This document shows, piece after piece, positions 41,817-49,453 of a stretch of DNA of 64,000 nt. Position numbers and translations under genes: made by a program. Source of the DNA: Sinomonas sp. ASV322. GTDB taxonomy: Bacteria; Actinomycetota; Actinomycetes; Actinomycetales; Micrococcaceae. Below the pieces are notes generated by a model, which saw only the letters and a list, made by a program, of their open reading frames with translations, ran no database searches and was not told the DNA's origin. The DNA is taken from assembly GCF_030908245.1 (NCBI RefSeq), contig NZ_JAVFJJ010000011.1, forward strand, positions 62,001 to 126,000. Direction: 5' to 3'. Numbering within the stretch: the stretch's first letter is position 1; each line of letters begins with the position of its first letter.

Positions 41817-42476
41817 TCAGCCCACCTTCACGATCGTGTTGACGTAGATGCCCGGTGTGACCACGTTCTCCGGGTCGAGGCCGCCAATCGGCACCACCTC
41901 GGAGACCTGGACGATGGTCTGCTTCGCGGCCGCGGCCATGATCGGGCCGAAGTTCCGCGCCGTCTTGCGGTACACGAGGTTGCCCTTGCCATCCGCCTTG
42001 AGCGCCTTGATGAGCGCGACGTCCGCGTGGATGGGCGTCTCGAACACCTGCCACTTGCCGTCGAGGAAGCGCGTCTCCTTGCCCTCGGCGAGCATGGTCC
42101 CGTAGCCGGTCGGCGTGAAGAACCCGCCGATCCCGGCCCCGGCCGCTCGGATGCGCTCCGCGAGATTGCCCTGCGGCACAAGCTCGAGCTCGATCTCCCC
42201 GGCACGGTACTTCGCGTCGAAGTGCCACGAGTCGCTCTGCCGCGGGAACGAGCAGATCATCTTGCGCACGCGGCCCTCCTTGATGAGGAGCGCGAGGCCC
42301 TCGTCGGCCTGGCCCGCGTTGTTGTTGACCACCGTGAGCTCGCGAGCGCCGCTCTGCAGCAGCGCATCGATGAGCTCGAACGGCTGCCCGGCGTTGCCGA
42401 AGCCCCCGATCATGACCGTCGAGCCGTCCTTGACGCCCGCGACCGCCTCGGCGACGGTGTCCTTGAATTCCAGCAT
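41817..42476 (-). CDS. pcaI: 3-oxoadipate CoA-transferase subunit A
   Basis: 219 residues: VKDGSTVMIGGFGNAGQPFELIDALLQSGARELTVVNNNAG is the subunit A CoA-binding start, followed by ICSFPRQSD, ELVPQGNLAERIRAAGAGIGGFFTPTGYGT and the C-terminal VVTPGIYVNTIVKV. It pairs with PcaJ. ATG 42476 follows AAGGG; the longer frame to 42698 lies inside pcaF. Confidence 0.95.
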   Translation of the reverse strand: MLEFKDTVAEAVAGVKDGSTVMIGGFGNAGQPFELIDALLQSGARELTVVNNNAGQADEGLALLIKEGRVRKMICSFPRQSDSWHFDAKYRAGEIELELVPQGNLAERIRAAGAGIGGFFTPTGYGTMLAEGKETRFLDGKWQVFETPIHADVALIKALKADGKGNLVYRKTARNFGPIMAAAAKQTIVQVSEVVPIGGLDPENVVTPGIYVNTIVKVG

Positions 42477-42484
42477 CTCGACCC

Positions 42485-43717
42485 TTACTTCCCAGTCACG
42501 TTCTCGAGCACCACAGCCAGCCCCTGACCCACGCCGATGCAGATCGCGGCGACGCCCCAGCGCTCGCCGCTCCGCTGAAGGCTCCGAGCGAGCGTCCCGA
42601 GGATGCGGCCGCCGGACGCGCCGAGCGGGTGGCCCATGGCGATCGCGCCACCGTGCGCGTTGACAATCTCCGGGTCGATCTTCCAGGCGTCGAGGCACGC
42701 GAGGGACTGTGCGGCGAACGCCTCGTTGAGTTCGACGGCGCCGACCTGGTCCCAGCCGATGCCCGCCTTCTCGAGGGCGCGGTTGGCGGCCTCGACGGGC
42801 GCGAAGCCGAAGAACTGCGGTTCGTTCGCGGCCGCGCCGCGTCCCGCGATGCGGGCGATGGGCTCGAGGCCGATCGTCGCGGCGGCGGCCTCGGAGCCGA
42901 GCAGCACCGCAGACGCGCCGTCAGAGAGCGGCGAGGCGTTGCCTGCCGTGACCGTGCCGCCGGTCGTCGTGCCCGAGCGGTCGCCGTTGTCGGCGCGGAA
43001 GACGGTCTTGAGCCCCGCGAGCTTCTCCGCGCTCGAGCCCGGGCGGATGCCCTCGTCCCGCGTGAGCTCCGTACCGGGGACCGGGACCACGAGCTCGTCG
43101 AAGAAGCCCTCGTTCCACGCCTTGTCCGAGAGGTTGTGGGATCGCGCGGCGAACTCGTCCTGCCGGTCGCGCCCGATCGCGTGCCGCTCACGCAGCTGCT
43201 CGGTCGCCTCGCCGAGCGAGACGGTCCACTGCGACGGCATCTTCGGGTTCACGAGGCGCCAGCCGAGCGTCGTCGACGCGAGCGTGAGGTCCCCGGCCGG
43301 GTACGGGCGCTCGGTCTTCGGCAGCACCCACGGCGCCCGGCTCATCGACTCGACCCCACCCACGAGGACGACGTCGGCGTCGCCCACCGCGATCTGGCGC
43401 GAGGCGATCATGGCGGCGTCGAGGGACGAGCCGCAGAGTCGGTTCACGGTCGTGCCGGGGATCGACGTCGGGAGCCCCGCGAGGAGCGTGGCCATCCGCG
43501 CGACGTTGCGATTCTCCTCGCCCGCGCCATTCGCGTTGCCGAAAACCACCTCGTCCACCGCGCCGGCTTCGAGGGCGTCAGGCGTGAGCCCCGGGGCACG
43601 GTCCACGATGCTGCGGACCATGTGGGCCGCGAGGTCATCCGGGCGGACGCCTGCGAGCGAGCCGCCGAACTTGCCGAACGGGGTGCGGATGGCGTCGTAG
43701 ATGAATGCTTCGGTCAT
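42485..43717 (-). CDS. pcaF: 3-oxoadipyl-CoA thiolase
   Basis: 410 residues of the thiolase family: acyl-enzyme Cys in TTVNRLCGSSLDAAMIASRQI (about 94), NEAFAAQSLACLDAW, the His of AHGGAIAMGHPLGASGGRIL, and the second Cys region AAICIGVGQG. It splits 3-oxoadipyl-CoA into succinyl-CoA and acetyl-CoA, the final step. The start overlaps the pcaC stop (ATGA). Confidence 0.95.
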   Translation of the reverse strand: MTEAFIYDAIRTPFGKFGGSLAGVRPDDLAAHMVRSIVDRAPGLTPDALEAGAVDEVVFGNANGAGEENRNVARMATLLAGLPTSIPGTTVNRLCGSSLDAAMIASRQIAVGDADVVLVGGVESMSRAPWVLPKTERPYPAGDLTLASTTLGWRLVNPKMPSQWTVSLGEATEQLRERHAIGRDRQDEFAARSHNLSDKAWNEGFFDELVVPVPGTELTRDEGIRPGSSAEKLAGLKTVFRADNGDRSGTTTGGTVTAGNASPLSDGASAVLLGSEAAAATIGLEPIARIAGRGAAANEPQFFGFAPVEAANRALEKAGIGWDQVGAVELNEAFAAQSLACLDAWKIDPEIVNAHGGAIAMGHPLGASGGRILGTLARSLQRSGERWGVAAICIGVGQGLAVVLENVTGK

Positions 43718-44178
43718 GGCTGTTCCTCGTTGTCGGTGGCGGCATCCGCCAGAATCTTCTGTGCCACCTTGAAGGCCGTGTTGGCGGACGGAACCCCGCA
43801 GTAGATGGCGCTCTGCAGGATCACTTCCTTGATCTCGTCCCGCGTGAGCCCGTTGCGGACGGCCGCGCGGACGTGCATCGCGAACTCGTCCCAATGCCCG
43901 TGAGCGATCATCGCCGTGAGCACGGCGACCGAGCGCATCTGCCGGGTGAGCCCCGGCCGCGTCCAGACGCCGCCCCACGCGATGCGGGTGATCATGTTCT
44001 GGAACTCGGCCGTGAACTCGTCGGTGTTCGCGTTGGCCCGGTCCACGTGCGCGTCGCCGAGGACCTCCCGCCGAACTTCCATGCCGCCGTCGTACACCTC
44101 GCGCTGGGTGGCGTCGGGCTGGACGGCGCCTGCCCGCGCGTCGTCCTTCCAGTTCTCCCCGACAAGCTGCGCGCTCAC
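43714..44178 (-). CDS. pcaC: 4-carboxymuconolactone decarboxylase
   Basis: 154 residues with the PcaC pattern: YDGGMEVRREVLGDAHVDRANANTDEFTAEFQNMITRIAWGGVW, then RSVAVLTAMIAHGHWDEFAMHVRAAVRNGLTRDEIKEVILQSAIYCGVPSANTAF. It decarboxylates 4-carboxymuconolactone to the 3-oxoadipate enol-lactone. There is no C-x-x-C pair, unlike the AhpD-like protein at 30675. It is a separate gene, not fused to pcaD as in the PcaL proteins of many actinobacteria. Confidence 0.95.
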   Translation of the reverse strand: MSAQLVGENWKDDARAGAVQPDATQREVYDGGMEVRREVLGDAHVDRANANTDEFTAEFQNMITRIAWGGVWTRPGLTRQMRSVAVLTAMIAHGHWDEFAMHVRAAVRNGLTRDEIKEVILQSAIYCGVPSANTAFKVAQKILADAATDNEEQP

Positions 44179-45026
44179 TTGGCCCCCTCCGCGGCGTTCT
44201 CGTCAGCCGCCGCGCGCGCGAAGTGCTCGCGCAGAAGGTCCGCGACAGCAACCGGGTTCTCGGTCGGCGCGATGTGCGCGACGCCGGGGACCTCGACGGC
44301 GCGGCCGTCGCGCGCCCGCTCGGCCATCCACTGCGCCTCGGAGAACGGGCACACGGAGTCGAACTCGCCCGCGATGGCGAGGAATGGGACGGCGATCTCG
44401 GCGAAGCGGTCGCGGACGTCGTAGGCGGCGATCGCGCGGCATACGGCGGCGTAGCCGAAGCGGTCGGCGTCGCGGAGCGCGTGGAGGAGGCGCGAGGACT
44501 CGGCTGGGTGCTCGCCGAGGAAGCCCGGCGCGAACCAGATCTCGGCCGAGGCCTGGAGGCGTATCGCGGTGCCCTGGGCTGCGACGAGGTCGGCGCGCTC
44601 GGCGTAGCCTTCGGCGCCGTTGAAGCGTGGCGACGAGCAGATCATCGCAAGGCTCAGGAGCCGCTCGGGGTGGCGGAGCGCGAGCTCGGCGCCCGTCGCA
44701 CCGCCCACGGAGTCGCCGGCATAGTGAAACGCAATGCCCGGGGCGATCGAGTCGACAAGCGCCACCACGGCGTCCGCGAGCTCGCCGAGGCTGAACGCCG
44801 TGTCCGGCTCGGCGGCCGGCGAGACGCCGTGGCCGGGCAGGTCCCAGCCGAGGACGTCGTAGTCCTCGCCGAGGAGCCGCGCGGCCGCGTCCCACATGGC
44901 CGTCGACGTGCCGAGCGAGGGCCCCAGCACCACGAGGTCCTTCTCCCCCAGCTGCTCGCGCGGCGAGAGCCTCACCGCTCGGATCTGTGGCACGCTCACG
45001 TGCTCGTCCTTCCTCTCGTGTCTCAT
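44175..45026 (-). CDS. pcaD: 3-oxoadipate enol-lactonase
   Basis: 283 residues of the alpha/beta hydrolase fold: LVVLGPSLGTSTAMWD (oxyanion region), LGWDLPGHGVSP, nucleophile Ser in HYAGDSVGGATGAELAL, Asp in IAGEFDSVCPFSEA and His in VPGVAHIAPTENP. It hydrolyses the enol-lactone to 3-oxoadipate. ATG 45026 overlaps the pcaB stop (ATGA); GTG 44996, with GGAAGGA about 7 bases before it, is an alternative start. Confidence 0.93.
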   Translation of the reverse strand: MRHERKDEHVSVPQIRAVRLSPREQLGEKDLVVLGPSLGTSTAMWDAAARLLGEDYDVLGWDLPGHGVSPAAEPDTAFSLGELADAVVALVDSIAPGIAFHYAGDSVGGATGAELALRHPERLLSLAMICSSPRFNGAEGYAERADLVAAQGTAIRLQASAEIWFAPGFLGEHPAESSRLLHALRDADRFGYAAVCRAIAAYDVRDRFAEIAVPFLAIAGEFDSVCPFSEAQWMAERARDGRAVEVPGVAHIAPTENPVAVADLLREHFARAAADENAAEGAK

Positions 45027-46516
45027 GTCTGCCTGCGGCGCCGGGCCGCCCGCGCTTCGTAGTCGGCCAAGATGCGGTCGACGATCCCGGCCGCATCGCC
45101 CTGGTACCCGGCGGGGTCCAGGAGTTCGTCGAGCCGCGCGTCATCTGCTGCGCCCGAAGGCACGACGGCGCGAAGTCCCTTCCGCAACACCCGCCCCTGC
45201 TCGGCGGGGTCGGCCCCGCTCGCGAGAGCCGCGTCGACGGCCTTCTGGATCCCGGCGCGGCCACCCTCGGCCACGCCTGAGAGCTCGAGCATGATGCGCT
45301 CGCTCACAAGGAGCGGGCCGCTCAGCTCGAGGTTCGCGCGCATGCGCTCGGGGAAGACCCGGAGCCCGCCCGCTATCTCCCGCACGGCCGCAGCGGCGCC
45401 GGCGGCGAGGCGCAGCAGCTCCCGCAGGGCGGGCCATTCGGTGTGCCACGCACCGCCGGTGCGCTCGTCCTCGCTCAGGGCGGCCGCGAGTTCGAGCTGC
45501 ATGGCTTGGGCGGGGGCCTTGAGGGCGGCCGAGCGGATGAGCGCCGAAAGCGCGGGATTCTGCTTCTGCGGCATCGCCGAGGAGACGCCGCGGCCTTCCG
45601 CGATCGGTTCGCCGAGCTCGCCGATCTCGGGGCGCGAAAGCAGCATGACGTCGTTCGCGACGTGCCCCGCGGCCGAGCACACCGCCGCGAGGGCGTGGCC
45701 GAGGTCCGTCACCGGGCCTCGGAACGACTGCCATGGCGCGACGGCGGCATCGAGGCCAGCGCGACGGGCCCAGTCCGCCGCGAGCGCGGCCGGCTCCCCG
45801 CCGAGCGCGACGAGCGACGCGTTCGTCCCCGCCGCACCCCCGCACTGCACTGGGAAGCTCAGGGCCGCGACGCGGGCCTCGGCGTGCGCGACGCCCTGGA
45901 GCCAGTTCGCGGCCTTGAGCCCGAAGCTCGAGGGAAGCGAGTGCTGGGCGAGCGTGCGAGCCACCTGCGGGGTCGTGCGGTGCGCCGCAGCGAGGTCCGC
46001 GAGGGAGTCCGCGGCGACGGCGAGGTCCGCGAGGAGCCCGACGACGACGCGCCTTGCCGTGAGCATGAGCGCCGAGTCGAGGACATCCTGGCTCGTGAGG
46101 CCCTTGTGGACCGAGCGTTTGCCAGGCTCGGGGGTCACCTCGCGGAGAGCCTTCACGAGGGGGATGACCGGATTCCCGCCACCTTGGGCTTCCATCGCGA
46201 GCCGCCCGGCGTCAAACGCGAGCACGGACGACGGCGCGTTGACCGCCTCGGGCGCGGCGCCGTCGTCGGCTGTTGCCTTCGTCCCGCCGACGGCGGCGCT
46301 GACCGCCGCGCGAACCACAGCACGCACGGCCGCGCCCGCGCCGGCCTCGGCAAGCCCCGCTGCCTCGAGCGATTCGGCCCATGCGGCCTCGAGCTCGAGC
46401 ATCGCGGCGACGATCGCGGCGTCGCCGGTAGCCCCCGCGATGTCCGGGCTGGCCCAGACCGGCGAAAGCAGACCTCGGTCTGCAGGGTCTGCGGCAGGAT
46501 CGAAGGCGGCGGTCAT
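45023..46516 (-). CDS. pcaB: 3-carboxy-cis,cis-muconate cycloisomerase
   Basis: 497 residues of the fumarase/aspartase superfamily: HKGLTSQDVLDSALML, the AQHSLPSSFGLKAANWL region, and the signature GVSSAMPQKQNPALSALI. It closes 3-carboxymuconate to 4-carboxymuconolactone. An Ala-rich, Gly/Thr-rich insert at about 60-95 makes it longer than the roughly 450-residue relatives. It starts 6 bases after the pcaG stop. Confidence 0.94.
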   Translation of the reverse strand: MTAAFDPAADPADRGLLSPVWASPDIAGATGDAAIVAAMLELEAAWAESLEAAGLAEAGAGAAVRAVVRAAVSAAVGGTKATADDGAAPEAVNAPSSVLAFDAGRLAMEAQGGGNPVIPLVKALREVTPEPGKRSVHKGLTSQDVLDSALMLTARRVVVGLLADLAVAADSLADLAAAHRTTPQVARTLAQHSLPSSFGLKAANWLQGVAHAEARVAALSFPVQCGGAAGTNASLVALGGEPAALAADWARRAGLDAAVAPWQSFRGPVTDLGHALAAVCSAAGHVANDVMLLSRPEIGELGEPIAEGRGVSSAMPQKQNPALSALIRSAALKAPAQAMQLELAAALSEDERTGGAWHTEWPALRELLRLAAGAAAAVREIAGGLRVFPERMRANLELSGPLLVSERIMLELSGVAEGGRAGIQKAVDAALASGADPAEQGRVLRKGLRAVVPSGAADDARLDELLDPAGYQGDAAGIVDRILADYEARAARRRRQT

Positions 46517-46522
46517 GTCAGT

Positions 46523-47089
46523 TCAGCCCTGGAAGTCGAGGAAGACGGTCTCGTCTTCGCCCTGGAGCCGGACGTCCCAGTGCAGCGAGCCGTCCGCGAG
46601 GCGCTCGGCGATGAGGGTCTTGCGGCGGGCGGGGTCGAGGGAGCTCAGGAGGGCGTCGTTCTCGAGCGCCTCGGTGTCCTCGGGGAGGTAAACCCGCGTG
46701 AAAAGCCGGTTGAGCAGGCCTCGCGCAAAGACGACGACGGCGATGAACGGCGCCTTGCCGGGCTCCGTCGGGCCGGGGTTGACGGTCGTGAAGACGTACC
46801 TTCCGGTGTTGCCCACCGGGGTGCGGCCCCAGCCCGTGAAGGTGTAGCCGTCGCGGATCAGCGAGCCGGTCTCATTCGGGATGTTGCCCTGCGCGTCCGC
46901 CTGCCAAATCTCGACGAGCGCGTCCGGAATGGGGTTGCCGTGGCCGTCATAGACGGTGCCGTGGAGCTGAACGCTCTCCGGGCTGCCCGGCGGGACGAGC
47001 TCGCCGCCCTTCTCGAACGGCAGCGCGTAGCCGTAGAACGGGCCGACGGTCTGGCCGGGGGTGGCGATCATCTGGGTCTTCTCACTCAT
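46523..47089 (-). CDS. pcaG: Protocatechuate 3,4-dioxygenase alpha subunit
   Basis: 188 residues of the intradiol dioxygenase family: TPGQTVGPFYGYALPFEKGGELV, VYDGHGNPIPDALVEIWQADAQGNI, and FIAVVVFARGLLNRLFTRVYLPED. The alpha subunit has the fold but lacks the iron ligands, held by PcaH. ATG 47089 lies inside the last codons of pcaH (8-base overlap), so the subunits are coupled. Confidence 0.95.
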   Translation of the reverse strand: MSEKTQMIATPGQTVGPFYGYALPFEKGGELVPPGSPESVQLHGTVYDGHGNPIPDALVEIWQADAQGNIPNETGSLIRDGYTFTGWGRTPVGNTGRYVFTTVNPGPTEPGKAPFIAVVVFARGLLNRLFTRVYLPEDTEALENDALLSSLDPARRKTLIAERLADGSLHWDVRLQGEDETVFLDFQG

Positions 47090-47897
47090 TGTCGCCCTGC
47101 TCTCCATACGCTTCGTTCTCGGTCCACGTCCGCTTGGCGCCCGTGAGGACGATGTCCCATTCGTAGCCGAGCGCCCACTCGGGCGCGGTGAAATCGTGGT
47201 TGTAGCGTGCCACGAGGCGGTCCCGCGCGTCCTGGTCGACGATCGATTGGTAGATCGGGTCGAGCGGGAAGAGCTGATCGCCTGGGAAGTACATCTGGGT
47301 GACGATGCGCTGCGTGAACTCCGTGCCGAACAGGCTGAAGTGGATGTGTGCGGGGCGCCACGCGTTGAGGTGGTTCTTCCACGGATATGCGCCAGGCTTG
47401 ATGGTCAAAAACTCGTAGGAGCCGTCGGGACCCGTGATGCAGCGGCCGACACCCGTGAAGTTCGGGTCAATCGGCGCGGGATGCTGGTCGCGCTTGTGGA
47501 TGTAGCGGCCCGCCGAGTTGGCCTGCCAGATCTCGACGAGCTGGCCAGCAACGGGGCGGCCGTCGCCGTCGAGCACCTTGCCGCGGAGGACCATGCGTTC
47601 GCCGAGCGGCTCCCCACCGTGCTGGATCGTCAGGTTCGATTCGAGAGCGTGCACGTCCTGGTGGCCGAACGCCGGGCTGTAGAGCTCTATCGTCTCAGGG
47701 TCGGTGTGGTGCAGGTTCTTCGTGGGGTGCCGCAGGATCGAGCTGCGGTACGGCGGATAGTCGATGCGTGGCTGCGTCTCCGCGGGCTGCCCCGCGGCGC
47801 GGGCCGCCTCGTAGCCCTCTTCGATGTCCCGGATCTCCTGGCTGACGATCGCCTGATTGTCAGCGGCGGCGTCGGACGATTTGACGGGCTCGCCCAT
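47082..47897 (-). CDS. pcaH: Protocatechuate 3,4-dioxygenase beta subunit
   Basis: 271 residues: VLDGDGRPVAGQLVEIWQANSAGRYIHKRDQHPAPIDPNFTGVGRCITGPDGSYEF carries the family signature and one Tyr ligand, then the second Tyr in KPGAYPWKN and the two His ligands in WRPAHIHFSLFG. It binds the non-haem Fe(III) and cleaves protocatechuate between its hydroxyls. ATG 47897 has AGGAGG 4 bases upstream. First gene of the eight-gene pca operon. Confidence 0.96.
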   Translation of the reverse strand: MGEPVKSSDAAADNQAIVSQEIRDIEEGYEAARAAGQPAETQPRIDYPPYRSSILRHPTKNLHHTDPETIELYSPAFGHQDVHALESNLTIQHGGEPLGERMVLRGKVLDGDGRPVAGQLVEIWQANSAGRYIHKRDQHPAPIDPNFTGVGRCITGPDGSYEFLTIKPGAYPWKNHLNAWRPAHIHFSLFGTEFTQRIVTQMYFPGDQLFPLDPIYQSIVDQDARDRLVARYNHDFTAPEWALGYEWDIVLTGAKRTWTENEAYGEQGDNE

Positions 47898-47954
47898 GGT
47901 TCCTCCTCTAGCTTCCTTGCTGAGTGCCCCGCGTGCGGCACCGTCTCCCTTTCG

Positions 47955-48005
47955 AGAGTACCGGTTGTTCGCATTCTGTACAAGTGTTCGCATCACGAAC
48001 ACTTG
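47955..48005 (-). promoter_or_regulatory. pca operon promoter and CGAAC palindrome
   Basis: On the minus strand, -35 TTGTAC (47978-47983), 17-base spacer, -10 TACTCT (47955-47960). Overlapping the upstream edge of the -35 is a perfect 10-bp inverted repeat, CAAGTGTTCG-CATCA-CGAACACTTG (47981-48005). A third GTTCGCAT half-site stands at 47967-47974. The GTTCG/CGAAC arms suit an IclR-type activator such as PcaR. Confidence 0.7.
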
Positions 48006-48058
48006 TCGTGGGGCGGTCTTGACAGCGTAGGCGCGAGGCCGGGCCCATGACGGAGTTC

Positions 48059-48105
48059 TTCCGTTGAACGGAAATGTTGAGCGCATCGCGACCCGAAGGT
48101 AGGTC
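48059..48105 (+). promoter_or_regulatory. Aldo/keto reductase promoter with IclR-type operator
   Basis: TTCCGTTGAACGGAA (48059-48073), identical to the site before pobA, is followed by a -35-like TTGAGC (48077-48082), a 17-base spacer and TAGGTC (48100-48105). Another palindrome, AGGGG-TAA-CCCCT, lies at 48147-48159 near the ribosome site. Confidence 0.6.
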
Positions 48106-48179
48106 TGAGAGACCCTTCCCCGCGCGGGCCGTGAGGCGTAGGCATGAGGGGTAACCCCTACAACGATGGAGGCACCCTC

Positions 48180-49175
48180 ATGCGCTACCGCAAGCTCGGC
48201 AGTTCCGACCTCGAGGTCTCCGAGATCTCACTCGGCTCCTGGCTGACGTTCTCGGGCGGGGTGGAAGCCGAGGCGACGAGGGCCTGCACCGAGGCAGCGT
48301 TCGACGTCGGGATCACCTTCTTCGACACGGCGAACGTCTACGGTCGCGGCGCGGCCGAGACGGCCTGGGGCGACATCCTGTCGAAGCACCCGCGCGATTC
48401 CTACGTCCTCGCCACGAAGGTCTTCGGCCAGATGTCGGACACGGAATCGGGACTCTCCGCCGAGCAGATCTCGAAGCAGATCGACGCTTCGCTGACCCGG
48501 CTCAAGACCGACTACGTAGACCTCTACCAGGCGCACCGCTTCGATTCGAGCGTGCCGATCGAGGAGACGGTCGAGGCGTTCCAGAAGGTCGTCGAGCAGG
48601 GCAAGGCCCGGTACCTCGGGTTCAGCGAGTGGACGCCCGAGCAGATTCAGGCGGCGATCGACATCGCTGGACCGGACCTCTTCGTCTCGTCGCAGCCGCA
48701 GTACTCGATGCTGTGGCAGGCGCCCGAGGCCGAGGTGTTCCCGCTCTGCGAGGCCAACGGCATCTCGCAGATCGTGTGGTCGCCGCTCGCCCAGGGCGTT
48801 CTCACGGGCAAGTACAGGCCGGGACAGCCCGTCCCCGAGGGCAGCCGCTTCGCGAGCGAGACCATGAGTGGCTCGATGGACCGCCTCATCACGGAGCCGA
48901 TCCTCGAGGCCGTCGAGCGGCTTGCTCCGATCGCCGAGAGCGCGGGCCTGAGCCTTCCGACGCTCGCGCTCGCGTGGGTGCTCCGACGCGGCGAGCTCGC
49001 CTCGGCCATCACTGGCGCCTCGCGCCCCGAGCAGGTCCGCGCGAACGCGTCGGCCTCGGGCATCGAACTCGGCGACGACGTCCTCGCGGCCATCGACGAG
49101 GCGCTCGACGGCGTCGCGGTCAAGGGTCCGACGCTCGCCCCGTACGCCCAGACGGGCATCATGCACCGCGGCTAA
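48180..49175 (+). CDS. Aldo/keto reductase
   Basis: 331 residues of the AKR fold, near the voltage-gated-channel beta-subunit-like group: MRYRKLGSSDLEVSEISLGSW, catalytic Asp and Tyr in GITFFDTANVYGRGAAET, Lys in LATKVFG, His in YQAHRFDSS, and the NADPH site SPLAQGVLTGKY. It reduces an aldehyde or ketone. ATG 48180 follows GGAGG by 7 bases. It is divergent from pcaH and carries the same operator as pobA, so it may serve aromatic aldehyde metabolism; substrate not known. Confidence 0.9.
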   Translation: MRYRKLGSSDLEVSEISLGSWLTFSGGVEAEATRACTEAAFDVGITFFDTANVYGRGAAETAWGDILSKHPRDSYVLATKVFGQMSDTESGLSAEQISKQIDASLTRLKTDYVDLYQAHRFDSSVPIEETVEAFQKVVEQGKARYLGFSEWTPEQIQAAIDIAGPDLFVSSQPQYSMLWQAPEAEVFPLCEANGISQIVWSPLAQGVLTGKYRPGQPVPEGSRFASETMSGSMDRLITEPILEAVERLAPIAESAGLSLPTLALAWVLRRGELASAITGASRPEQVRANASASGIELGDDVLAAIDEALDGVAVKGPTLAPYAQTGIMHRG

Positions 49176-49238
49176 GCCCCCGGGAGGCGTCCGCGCGTCC
49201 GGTCAGAGGCGGCCGCGCCCCGCAATGACGCGGCTTCC

Positions 49239-49274
49239 CCGCAATGGCGCGCCGGGTCCGGCGCGCCATTGCGG
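49239..49274. terminator. Perfect 16-bp hairpin downstream of the aldo/keto reductase
   Basis: CCGCAATGGCGCGCCG pairs perfectly with CGGCGCGCCATTGCGG around a GGTC loop, 64 bases after the stop. Flanking CCCGCAATGACGCGG (49218-49233) and GGCGCGCCTTTGCGG (49280-49294) are related half-units. Confidence 0.7.
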
Positions 49275-49388
49275 CTAAGGCGCGCCTTTGCGGTGAGGGC
49301 GCGCCTTCAGCATCGCGCGGCCACCTGTGACGCCGGCAACACGAGGGGCTTGAAGCGCACGGCACGGAGCCCTACCATGGGTTGAGCG

Positions 49389-49413
49389 ATATTAGAACGG
49401 CTCGTTCCAATAT
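49389..49413. promoter_or_regulatory. Inverted repeat in the promoter of the 3-hydroxybenzoate hydroxylase
   Basis: ATATTAGAAC and GTTCCAATAT (nine of ten bases pair, 5-base spacer) followed by another TATAGAAC at 49411-49418. It lies just upstream of the coding start at 49454 in an AT-rich island and is a likely operator. Confidence 0.6.
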
Positions 49414-49453
49414 AGAACACGTCGGGCGCAACCACAACGAAGTGAGGAAAGCC

